A DNA stretch of 11,350 nt from an uncultured Ruminococcus sp. (lineage in GTDB: Bacteria; Bacillota; Clostridia; Oscillospirales; CAG-272). The stretch spans positions 1 to 11,350 of the forward strand of contig CACYWX010000061.1 of NCBI GenBank assembly GCA_902778205.1. Direction: 5' to 3'. The notes beneath the pieces were generated by a model that was not told where the DNA came from, ran no database searches, and saw nothing but the letters and a program-made list of their open reading frames with translations. The position numbers were made by a program, and so were the translations under genes. Below, in pieces: positions 1-7,029 of this stretch. Every line of letters begins with the position of its first letter. The stretch's first letter is position 1.

Positions 1-74
1 CGGCGCGCCAGAGGTTACCGGATTTTTCTCCGGGACGGAGCGAAAAAAGACGGGATTTTATTGTCCGCGCTCCG

Positions 75-103
75 TTGACAAACGCCGCGGGACAGATTAT
101 AAT
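75..103 (+). promoter_or_regulatory. Sigma-A promoter of the solute-binding lipoprotein gene
   Basis: TTGACA at 75-80 and TATAAT at 98-103 are exact consensus hexamers separated by the optimal 17 bases. Transcription should start near 110, giving a leader of about 55 bases before the ATG at 165. In the leader, CTCC (120-123) can pair either with GGAG at 112-115 or with GGAG at 128-131, so two small alternative hairpins are possible. No operator is obvious. Promoter identity is seen directly; strength is inferred from the perfect match. Confidence 0.9.
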
Positions 104-164
104 GGGATCAAGGAGCGGTCTCCGTCCGGAGGCTGCGCGAACAAAAAGAACGGGAGTGTGAACC

Positions 165-1661
165 ATGAAGAAAATCCTTTGTCTCCTGCTGGCGGCAGTC
201 ATGACGATCCCCTTCGCGGCCTGCTCGGAGAGCGGCGGAAACGGGGACGAGCCTTCCCAGAGCCAGAGCGCGGGACAGAGCAGTCCGGAGGCTGAGGCCG
301 CGCCCGAGGAGGAAGAGGACAGCACGGCGAAGCTGTACGAGGATCTGCCCGCCGGGAGCTACGGCGGATACAATTTCTCCTTCCTCAACAACATCTCCAA
401 CTTCGCCTATACCATCATGTCCGCCGAGGAGCTGACCGGCGAGGGGATCAACGACGCCGTCTACAACCGGAACCAGAAGGTGGAGGACACGCTGGACATC
501 AAGATGGACGAGCACCTGGAGAGCTACTCCGAGGTGACGAACCAGATGAACTCCGCCGTTGCCGCCGGAGACGACACCTACTCCTGCTTCTGGAACGAGG
601 CGGGATTCGTGGCGCCCTTCGCCATCAACGGATACCTCCTGAACGTCAACGAGATCGGTACCCTCAATCTGGACAAGCCCTGGTGGGAGAAGGCCGCCAT
701 GAGCGAGATCCAGGTGCTGGACAAGCTCTACTTCCTGGTGGGCGACGTGCACCTGATGTTCAAGGAATCCTTCTGGATGAACGGCTACAACCGTTCCATC
801 ATCGATCAGAACCAGCTGGAGAACCCCTATGACCTGGTGAAGGAGGGCCGCTGGACTCTGGACGCCATGAAGGCCGACATGGAGACCGCGGCGCAGGATC
901 TGAACGGCGACGGCGTCATGGACGGGAACGACCGCTTCGGCGTCACCTGCTATTCCGGCTGCGTCCATCCGCTCTACATGTCCTGCGACGAGGTCATGAT
1001 CGCCCGGAACGCGGAGGGCATTCCGGAGAACGTGACCCTGGGCGACCGCTTCTACTCCGTCATCGAGAAGATCGTCAACACCATGTTCACCAAGGACGCC
1101 CTGAACACCTACGTCTGCATGTCCGGCGTGACCAAGAACATCAGCCAGTATCAGGACGAGTGGCACGGGGTGTTCCTCTCCGGGCACGCGCTGTTCTATC
1201 TGGAGCCCATCGGGTCCCTGAAGAAGCTGCGCGACATGGACGACGAGTTCGGCATCGTGCCCTTCCCGAAGTACGACGAGGCCCAGAGCGATTACGTCAC
1301 CTACATCGCCAACTACGCGGCCATGTGCGGCATCCCGGTCACCACCGCCGACGCCGAGCGCACCGGGACGATCCTCGAGAACCTCTGCGCGTACTCCTTC
1401 GGCGATCTGCGCGAAGCCTACGTGGACACCACCCTGAACTTCAAGTACATCCGCGACGAGGAGAGCAAGGAGATGCTGAACCTGATCCTGTCCTCCGGCC
1501 GCTTCAACCTCTGCGACCTGCTGAGCGTCACCGCCGTGAAGGACGCTGTGGGCAGCGCGGCGACCGGGGGCAATCCCGACGTGGCCTCCATCGCCGCCAA
1601 GACCGCCAAGGTCGCCGACAAGATGCTGGAGAAGAACCTCGCCAAGCTCATCGGAGAATAA
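165..1661 (+). CDS. Extracellular solute-binding lipoprotein (ABC-type family)
   Basis: Predicted membrane-anchored substrate-binding protein of an ABC importer, acting on the outer face of the membrane. Residues 1-19 form a lipoprotein signal peptide (KK, then a hydrophobic core) ending in the lipobox FAAC, with Cys20 as the lipidation site. Residues 21-53 are a low-complexity Ser/Gln/Glu/Ala linker. The rest (about 445 residues) has the length and composition of a large solute-binding domain. Residues 245-256 read as an EF-hand-like calcium loop: Asp245, Asn247, Asp249-Gly250, Asp253, Asp256. The ATG at 165 is supported by GGGAG at 152-156 and the signal peptide immediately after it. The gene is monocistronic: consensus promoter upstream, terminator at 1680-1731. 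No permease or ATPase is adjacent, so the ligand is unknown; carbohydrate is a guess based on family relatives. The call to a broad solute-binding family is fairly firm; the substrate is not. Confidence 0.82.
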   Translation: MKKILCLLLAAVMTIPFAACSESGGNGDEPSQSQSAGQSSPEAEAAPEEEEDSTAKLYEDLPAGSYGGYNFSFLNNISNFAYTIMSAEELTGEGINDAVYNRNQKVEDTLDIKMDEHLESYSEVTNQMNSAVAAGDDTYSCFWNEAGFVAPFAINGYLLNVNEIGTLNLDKPWWEKAAMSEIQVLDKLYFLVGDVHLMFKESFWMNGYNRSIIDQNQLENPYDLVKEGRWTLDAMKADMETAAQDLNGDGVMDGNDRFGVTCYSGCVHPLYMSCDEVMIARNAEGIPENVTLGDRFYSVIEKIVNTMFTKDALNTYVCMSGVTKNISQYQDEWHGVFLSGHALFYLEPIGSLKKLRDMDDEFGIVPFPKYDEAQSDYVTYIANYAAMCGIPVTTADAERTGTILENLCAYSFGDLREAYVDTTLNFKYIRDEESKEMLNLILSSGRFNLCDLLSVTAVKDAVGSAATGGNPDVASIAAKTAKVADKMLEKNLAKLIGE

Positions 1662-1679
1662 GCTGTTTTGATCCGAATC

Positions 1680-1731
1680 AGGGCCGCATCCCGAGCCTCC
1701 CCCGCGGGAGGAAGGGAGAGCGGCCCTTTTT
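1680..1731 (+). terminator. Intrinsic terminator after the solute-binding protein gene
   Basis: Outer stem GGGCCGC (1681-1687) pairs perfectly with GCGGCCC (1720-1726) and is followed at once by TTTTT (1727-1731). Within it a second perfect hairpin, CCTCCC (1696-1701) with GGGAGG (1706-1711), has a 4-base loop. It begins 19 bases after the stop codon at 1659-1661. Confidence 0.88.
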
Positions 1732-1767
1732 CCGCGCCTGCGGGAGCGGCGGGATTGGCGGAAGAGA

Positions 1768-1796
1768 TTGACTTTCCGGGCGTTCTGTGCTACAAT
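1768..1796 (+). promoter_or_regulatory. Sigma-A promoter of the flippase-led operon
   Basis: TTGACT (1768-1773), a 17-base spacer, then TACAAT (1791-1796). Each hexamer has one mismatch to consensus. The expected start near 1803 lies downstream of the preceding terminator and about 33 bases ahead of the CTG at 1836. This promoter lies inside the open frame that extends upstream of the flippase, which shows that the upstream extension is not translated from this transcript. Confidence 0.82.
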
Positions 1797-1835
1797 AAAT
1801 CAATCCATTTCTGTCAGAAAAAGAGGGTACCCGTT

Positions 1836-3431
1836 CTGAACAACTCCGCACGAAAAGGCTCCTTCCTGGAGGGAGCGTTCATCCTGACCGTATCCACAGC
1901 CTTCGTCAAGCTGGCGGGTCTGTTTTTCACCTTTCCCATCGCCGGGATCCTCAAGGACGGCGGCATGGGCGTGTTCTACAGCGCATACGACATTTACAAT
2001 ATGTTCGCCGTTCTGGCCTCCGCGGGTCTGCCCGTGGCCGTGTCCCGCATGATCTCCGAAACGCTGGTCAGCGGCAACCACGACGAGGCGGAGCGCATCT
2101 ATCAGGTGGCCGTCCGCATGTTCACCGCCATCGGTGCGTTCATCGCCGGATTCATGTTCATCTTCGGCGACTGGCTGGCGGCCAAGATCGGAAACCCGGA
2201 CGCGGGACTCTCCATCCGGGTGCTGGCCGTGACCGCCTTCTGCGCCTTCGTCATGTCCGCCCTCCGGGGGTATTTCCAGGGCCATTCCGTCATGACCTAC
2301 ACGGCGGTGTCCCAGGTCATCGAGGCCGTGGTCAAGCTGGTGCTGGGCATCGTGCTGGCGGTGATCGTGGTCCGGGCCGGAGCCGGGGATTCCTCCTCTT
2401 CCGCCGCCGCCATTACGGGCGTGTCCGTGGGCGCGGTGCTGGCGGTGATTTTCCTGCTGTTCAGCAAGAAGCGGTTTGACCGGGGGACGGTGCTCTCCGG
2501 AATGCCCGTCCGTTCGACGAAGGCCATTGTGAAGGAGCTGTTCCGCATCGCCATTCCCGTGTCCCTGGGCGCGTCCGTCATGAGCGTGGTGAACGTCATC
2601 GACAACTTCATCATCATGCATCTCTTACAGGAGGGGATCTCCTTCGGGCCCATGAAGCTGGCCGGGCTGGACTTCGGCTACGAGGCCGCGAAAAGCCTCA
2701 ACGGCGTGTTCGGAAACGCCAAGAAGATCTTCAATTTCCCCTCCGCCTTCATCGTGCCCTTCACCGTCAGCATCCTGCCCGTCCTGACCGCCGCGTGGAC
2801 GGCCCGGGACAGGGAAGGCGTGAAGAAAAACCTGACCAACTGCTTTAAGTATTCGCTCATGCTGGCCCTTCCCGCCGGCATCGGCATGCTCATTCTTGCC
2901 GCCCCCATCTTCTCCATCCTCTATCCCAGAGGAAACGCGGAGGAGGGCGTTCCCATGCTGGCGACCTTCGGCATCGCCGTGATCCTGTACGCCGTAGTGT
3001 CCGTGACCGGCGCGATTCTGCAGGCCTTCGGACGGGTGAATCTGCCCCTGGTGAGCCTGACGGTGGGCGGCGTTGTCAAGTGCGTGCTGACCACGGTCCT
3101 GGTGAGCGTCCCGGCATTGAACATCAAGGGCGCGCCCATCGCCACCTGCGTCTGCTACGTGGTCATGATCGCCATGAACCTCACGTTCCTGCGCCCCTAT
3201 ACGAAGGGATGCGCCGGGGCCATCCTCGTCAACGTGGCGAAGACGGCGGCGGCGGCGGTGCTCATGGGAGGCGCGGCCTACCTGCTGGCCATTCCGCTGG
3301 AGTCCTGGCTCGGCCTCAGACTGGGCGGCCTGTTGTCCATCGCCCTGGCGGCGGCGGTCTACGGGGCGCTGGTCTTCGTCTTTAGGGTCGTGACAGTGGA
3401 CGAGCTGAAAAACATCCGCAGAAGAGGCTGA
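1836..3431 (+). CDS. SpoVB/MurJ-like lipid-linked precursor flippase (MOP superfamily)
   Basis: Multi-pass membrane protein, probably moving an undecaprenyl-linked cell wall or polysaccharide precursor across the membrane. From the chosen start it has 531 residues, the usual size for SpoVB/YtgP-type proteins. The N-terminal region (KGSFLEGAFILT..., then a Gly-Met-Gly-Val-Phe turn and AGLPVAVSRMISE) matches the family pattern, and hydrophobic segments recur to the C-terminus, consistent with about 14 helices. Start choice: the open frame runs back to a TTG at 1668, but the terminator and promoter at 1680-1796 lie in that extension. There is no in-frame ATG, GTG or TTG between the predicted transcription start and the conserved N-terminus. 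CTG at 1836 has AGAGGG at 1822-1827, eight bases upstream, so I take it as the start. It leads an operon with the phosphodiesterase 83 bases downstream. Whether it is SpoVB (sporulation), YtgP/MurJ or a polysaccharide exporter cannot be settled here; the family is firm, the start moderately so. Confidence 0.85.
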   Translation: MNNSARKGSFLEGAFILTVSTAFVKLAGLFFTFPIAGILKDGGMGVFYSAYDIYNMFAVLASAGLPVAVSRMISETLVSGNHDEAERIYQVAVRMFTAIGAFIAGFMFIFGDWLAAKIGNPDAGLSIRVLAVTAFCAFVMSALRGYFQGHSVMTYTAVSQVIEAVVKLVLGIVLAVIVVRAGAGDSSSSAAAITGVSVGAVLAVIFLLFSKKRFDRGTVLSGMPVRSTKAIVKELFRIAIPVSLGASVMSVVNVIDNFIIMHLLQEGISFGPMKLAGLDFGYEAAKSLNGVFGNAKKIFNFPSAFIVPFTVSILPVLTAAWTARDREGVKKNLTNCFKYSLMLALPAGIGMLILAAPIFSILYPRGNAEEGVPMLATFGIAVILYAVVSVTGAILQAFGRVNLPLVSLTVGGVVKCVLTTVLVSVPALNIKGAPIATCVCYVVMIAMNLTFLRPYTKGCAGAILVNVAKTAAAAVLMGGAAYLLAIPLESWLGLRLGGLLSIALAAAVYGALVFVFRVVTVDELKNIRRRG

Positions 3432-3514
3432 CGGGATCGATCCGGGATTACGGACTATCATCCGGCTGACGGCCTGCCCGTCGGACGGCCGGATTCAGAA
3501 CAGGAGAGAACCAT

Positions 3515-4354
3515 ATGAAATTCGACATTCGGGAAACGGCGGCGGAGAGGATCATTCTCTGCGCCCACCGGGGGATCTTCGGGGGGAACATCCCCTGCAA
3601 CACCATCGCGTCCTTCGACTTCGCCATCGCCGAGGGGGCGGACATGATCGAGCTGGACGTGACCAAATCCGCGGACGGTGAGCTGTTCGTCTTCCATCCC
3701 GGGATGGAGCGGAGGCAGTTCTGTCAGGACGTGAGCATCCGCAAGTCCACGGCTGAGGAGGTCCGGAGCTGGAAGCTCTGCAACGTGGACGGCACCCGGA
3801 CCGAGCTGGGCGTCAACACCCTGGACGAGGTGCTGGAACACCTGAAGGGCCGGGTGTTCATCAACGTGGACAAGTTCGGCGACTGCCCGGCGGAGATCAT
3901 CGAGTGCGTCAAGCGGCATGACATGAAGGACCAGATCATCCTCAAGTGCGCGCCCCGTCCCGCTCAGCTGGAGGTGATCGAGACGTACGCCCCGGACATC
4001 CAGTTCCTGCCCGTCATCAGCAAGACGGAGGACGTCCACGAGCGGCTCTCCGCCATGAACATCAACTACATCGGCACGGAGCTGCTGTTCACCACCGAGC
4101 AGGACGACACCGCCTCCGAGGCCTACCGGGAAAAGCTCCGCCGGGACGGAAAGCTCTGCTGGGTGAACACCATCGTCTACGACTACCGGGCGGTGCTGGC
4201 GGCAGGACACTCCGATGACGCAGCGGTCATGGGGGATCCCGAGTTCGGCTGGGGCTGGTGCGCGGACCGCTTCGACATTTTGCAGACCGACTGGATCGGA
4301 AGCCTGTCCCGGTTCCTGGAAAAGACCGGAAGACGGATGAAGGCCGGCAGATAA
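3515..4354 (+). CDS. Glycerophosphodiester phosphodiesterase family protein
   Basis: Predicted TIM-barrel GDPD-family enzyme, 279 residues, no signal peptide, so cytoplasmic. Canonical members split glycerophosphodiesters into glycerol-3-phosphate and an alcohol. Visible motifs: His18-Arg19-Gly20 (catalytic His and substrate Arg), Asn29-Thr30, Glu46-x-Asp48 (metal ligands), Asp54-Gly55, and second catalytic His61. The third metal ligand, usually Glu in a hydrophobic strand, is apparently Asp119 in INVDK. Two departures from the textbook motifs: the Glu before Asn-Thr is Cys28, and the residue after His61 is Pro rather than Asp. The core acid-base residues are present, so activity is plausible but substrate specificity may differ. 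The ATG at 3515 has AGGAGA at 3502-3507, seven bases away. It follows the flippase by 83 bases and precedes pepF by 79, without an evident terminator, consistent with one transcript. Confidence 0.85.
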   Translation: MKFDIRETAAERIILCAHRGIFGGNIPCNTIASFDFAIAEGADMIELDVTKSADGELFVFHPGMERRQFCQDVSIRKSTAEEVRSWKLCNVDGTRTELGVNTLDEVLEHLKGRVFINVDKFGDCPAEIIECVKRHDMKDQIILKCAPRPAQLEVIETYAPDIQFLPVISKTEDVHERLSAMNINYIGTELLFTTEQDDTASEAYREKLRRDGKLCWVNTIVYDYRAVLAAGHSDDAAVMGDPEFGWGWCADRFDILQTDWIGSLSRFLEKTGRRMKAGR

Positions 4355-4433
4355 ACGGACAACCGGACGGACAGCGGGGAAGCGGCTCCAGGGGCATCCA
4401 TACCAAACCATCATCAGAAGGAGCAAAAGTATC

Positions 4434-6209
4434 ATGCGAAACAGAAACGATATTCCCGCGGAATACAAGTGGAAGCTGACGGACCTGTTCGATACGCCCG
4501 AGGCCTGGGAGGCGCAGTACGCGAAATGCGAGGCCATGGTGCCGTCCCTGGCCGCTCTGAAGGGGACCCTCGGGCAGTCCGCCGAGAGCCTGTTCAACGC
4601 CTACGAGACGGTGGACCGGTTTGAGCAGGCCGTGGAGCACGTGGGAGACTACGCCTTCCTCGGCAAAGCGCTGGACGGAGGAGACGCGGATTTTCTGGCC
4701 CGGACCGACCGGGTGAGCGCCCTGTCCGTAAAGGCGGCCTCCGCCCTGTCCTTCTTCGAGCCGGAGTTGATGGCCATTCCGGCGGAGAAGCTGGCGGAGT
4801 TCATGACCTATGAGCCGCTGAAAAAGTACGCCCACATCATCGAGGACGCCACCCGCCTGCGGGACCACGTGCTGGATGAGAAATCCGAGACCATCCTTGC
4901 GAAGTTCGGCGGCGTCCGCAGGAATCCCTCCAATACCTACAACATCTTCACCAACGTGGAGATGAAGCTCCCCTCCGTCACCGGCGAGGACGGAAAGCCT
5001 GCCGAGCTGACGGGTGGGAACTTCCGCGCCTTCCGGGAGAGTCCGAAGAAGGAGGTCCGGGACGAGGCCTTCCGGGCTATGTTCGGCACTTACGGGAAGT
5101 ACATCGGCACCTTCGCGTCCATCTACGGCGGGGCGGTGAAGCAGGACAACCTCTTCGCCTCCATCCGGGGCTACAAAAACGCCCGCGCGGCCTCCCTGGC
5201 GCATTCCAACGTGCCCGAGAGCGTCTACGACTCCCTGATCTCCGCCATCCACGGCGCCATCCCGGTCATGGAGAAGTATCTGGACCTGAGAAAGCGCGCC
5301 CTGGGGCTGGGCGAGATCGACGTGTACGACCTCTATACCCCCATGGTGAAGGACGTGGACTGGCCCATGCCCTACGAGGAGGCCAAACGGCTCGTCCTCG
5401 AGGCGGTGAAGCCCCTGGGCGAGGAGTACCGGACCATGATCGCGCGCGCCTACCGGGAGAACTGGATCGACGTGTACGAGACTCCCGGCAAGGAATCCGG
5501 CGCGTTCTCCTCCGGCGTCTACGGGCTCCATCCCTTCGTGAAGCTGAACTACGCCGACACCCTGGACGACGCCTTCACCCTGGCCCACGAGCTGGGTCAC
5601 TCCATGCACTCCTATTATTCCTCGAAGACCCAGGATTTCGCCAACCACGGCTATCATCTGGTGGTGGCGGAGGTGGCGTCCACCGTCAACGAGGTCCTTC
5701 TGACCAAGTACCTGCTGTCCGTGGAGACCGATCCCAGACGGAGAGCCTGCGTCCTCAACAACTTCCTCGAGGGCTTCCGGAACACCGTGTTCCGTCAGAC
5801 CCTGTTCGCCGAGTTCGAGCACAAGGCCCATGAAGCCGAGGCCGCCGGAACGCCCCTGACCGCCGATTATCTCTGCTCCCTCTACGCGGAGCTGGAGAAG
5901 ACCTACTATCCGAACGCCGCCTTCCGCGACGAGATCAGGTACGAGTGGGCCTTCATCCCGCACTTCTACCGCGCCTTCTACGTGTACGTCTACGCCACGG
6001 GCTTCTGCTCCGCCGTGGACATCGCGTCCCGGGTGTTCGAGAGCGGCGACCCCTCCGACTATCTGAAATTCCTCTCCACCGGCGGATCCGACTACCCCGT
6101 CAACGAGCTGAAGATCGCCGGTGTGGACCTGACGAAGCCCGACGTGGTTCGGAACGCCATGAAGGAATTCGAAAAGACCGTGGACGAGCTGGCGGAACTG
6201 TTGAAATAA
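4434..6209 (+). CDS. pepF: Oligoendopeptidase F (M3 family zinc metallopeptidase)
   Basis: Cytoplasmic zinc endopeptidase that cuts short peptides internally, supporting peptide nutrition and turnover. At 591 residues it has the normal length for PepF. The catalytic motif is His385-Glu386-Leu-Gly-His389-Ser-Met-His392, with the third zinc ligand Glu413, 24 residues after His389, the spacing expected in PepF. The N-terminus (IPAEYKWKLTDLFDTPEAWE) is the typical PepF opening, and the C-terminal part around residues 500-560 (YPNAAFRDEIRYEWAFIPHF, then a Tyr-rich segment) also matches the family. No signal peptide. The ATG at 4434 is preceded by AGAAGGAG at 4416-4423, ten bases upstream. It is followed by a hairpin at 6218-6244 that may end this transcript. 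All expected catalytic residues are intact. Confidence 0.95.
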   Translation: MRNRNDIPAEYKWKLTDLFDTPEAWEAQYAKCEAMVPSLAALKGTLGQSAESLFNAYETVDRFEQAVEHVGDYAFLGKALDGGDADFLARTDRVSALSVKAASALSFFEPELMAIPAEKLAEFMTYEPLKKYAHIIEDATRLRDHVLDEKSETILAKFGGVRRNPSNTYNIFTNVEMKLPSVTGEDGKPAELTGGNFRAFRESPKKEVRDEAFRAMFGTYGKYIGTFASIYGGAVKQDNLFASIRGYKNARAASLAHSNVPESVYDSLISAIHGAIPVMEKYLDLRKRALGLGEIDVYDLYTPMVKDVDWPMPYEEAKRLVLEAVKPLGEEYRTMIARAYRENWIDVYETPGKESGAFSSGVYGLHPFVKLNYADTLDDAFTLAHELGHSMHSYYSSKTQDFANHGYHLVVAEVASTVNEVLLTKYLLSVETDPRRRACVLNNFLEGFRNTVFRQTLFAEFEHKAHEAEAAGTPLTADYLCSLYAELEKTYYPNAAFRDEIRYEWAFIPHFYRAFYVYVYATGFCSAVDIASRVFESGDPSDYLKFLSTGGSDYPVNELKIAGVDLTKPDVVRNAMKEFEKTVDELAELLK

Positions 6210-6216
6210 ATATAAA

Positions 6217-6256
6217 CGGCCCTCTGTCCGAACGGCGGAGGGCCTTCCGTGATTTT
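6217..6256 (+). terminator. Weak hairpin terminator after pepF
   Basis: GGCCCTC (6218-6224) pairs perfectly with GAGGGCC (6238-6244); CCG/CGG in the loop may add pairs. The tail is only moderately T-rich (TTCCGTGATTTT), so termination is probably partial and the following genes could be reached by read-through. No clear promoter is visible between here and the next gene. A second small hairpin, CCGGA (6257-6261) with TCCGG (6265-6269), lies just before the next ribosome binding site. Confidence 0.6.
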
Positions 6257-6288
6257 CCGGACAATCCGGATCTCTGACAGGAGGCATT

Positions 6289-7014
6289 ATGAGACTCATT
6301 ATGATCGGAACAAGCCACGGCGTGCCGGAGGCCCACAGGCGCTGCTCGTCCTATCTTCTGGAGGTGAACGGCGCTTACTACATCGTGGACATGGGCACCC
6401 AGACCGTGGAAGATCTCAGACGGCGGGGCATCTCCATCCCGGACGTGAAGCTGGTGATCTGTACCCATCCCCACGGCGACCACACCAACGGCCTGATCTC
6501 CTTCGTGGACCTGGTGAACTGGTACTTCAAGGATGCCTCCCCGGCGGTGATCCTGCCCAATCAGCGGCTCATCGACGCCATGAAGGGGTGGCTGGAGGCG
6601 GTTCAGAGCACCACGCCCGTGCGGGAGGGGATCCGCTTCGGCGTGACGACACCCGGCGTGACCTTCGAGGATGAGAACGTGAAGATCCGGGCGATCCCGA
6701 CGCAGCACTGCCCGGATTCCTTCGCGTATCTGGTAGAGGCCGAGGGGAAGAAGCTCCTCTTCACCGGGGACCTGAGGCATCCCACCGTGGATTTCCCGGC
6801 GGTGGCGTTTGAAGAGGACATCGACCTGATCCTCTGCGAGCTGGCCCACTTCTCCCCGGACGACTGCGTGCCGGTGTTCGACAGGACAAAAGCGAAGAGG
6901 ATCCTGCACACCCACATCAGCCCCCGCTGGCACGAGGAGCTGGCCCGTCAGCTGAAGCAGCCCCACCCCTATGAATACGGCGCGGTGTACGACGGCATGG
7001 AATTTACGCTCTGA
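6289..7014 (+). CDS. MBL-fold metallo-hydrolase (RNase Z-like)
   Basis: Metallo-beta-lactamase-fold hydrolase with 241 residues and no signal peptide. The dinuclear metal site is complete: His60-Pro-His62-Gly-Asp64-His65, His140, Asp161 (in FTGD) and His209 (in ILHTHIS). The opening strand (MRLIMIGTSHGVPEAHRRCSS) resembles the Gly-Thr-Ser-x-Gly start of the RNase Z/phosphodiesterase-like branch, but I cannot see the extra exosite expected of a true tRNase Z, so a phosphodiesterase or other small-molecule hydrolase is equally possible. The ATG at 6289 has a perfect AGGAGG at 6279-6284, four bases upstream. The metallophosphoesterase gene starts 15 bases after its stop, so the two are probably cotranscribed and perhaps translationally coupled. 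Fold and metal site are firm; the substrate is unknown. Confidence 0.88.
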   Translation: MRLIMIGTSHGVPEAHRRCSSYLLEVNGAYYIVDMGTQTVEDLRRRGISIPDVKLVICTHPHGDHTNGLISFVDLVNWYFKDASPAVILPNQRLIDAMKGWLEAVQSTTPVREGIRFGVTTPGVTFEDENVKIRAIPTQHCPDSFAYLVEAEGKKLLFTGDLRHPTVDFPAVAFEEDIDLILCELAHFSPDDCVPVFDRTKAKRILHTHISPRWHEELARQLKQPHPYEYGAVYDGMEFTL

Positions 7015-7029
7015 GACAAGGAGAACCAC

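Noticed and set aside
23..48. T-run, CTCCG/CGGAG hairpin and A-run upstream of the first promoter
   Set aside because: The T-run precedes rather than follows the stem on both strands, so it is not a proper intrinsic terminator, and the stem is only five bases.
1668..1835. Upstream extension of the flippase frame from TTG at 1668
   Set aside because: It contains an intrinsic terminator and a sigma-A promoter, and its translation is not like the family N-terminus.
3434..3492. GGATCGATCC palindrome and CCGGC/GCCGG arms between the flippase and GDPD genes
   Set aside because: Short, GC-driven symmetry without a T-run; not enough to call a terminator or operator.
4227..6299. Long minus-strand open frame of 690 codons opposite pepF
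   Set aside because: It is antisense to a clearly conserved M3 peptidase. Its His/Val/Gly-rich translation, typical of shadows in GC-rich genes, has no recognisable domain and no matching ribosome binding site.
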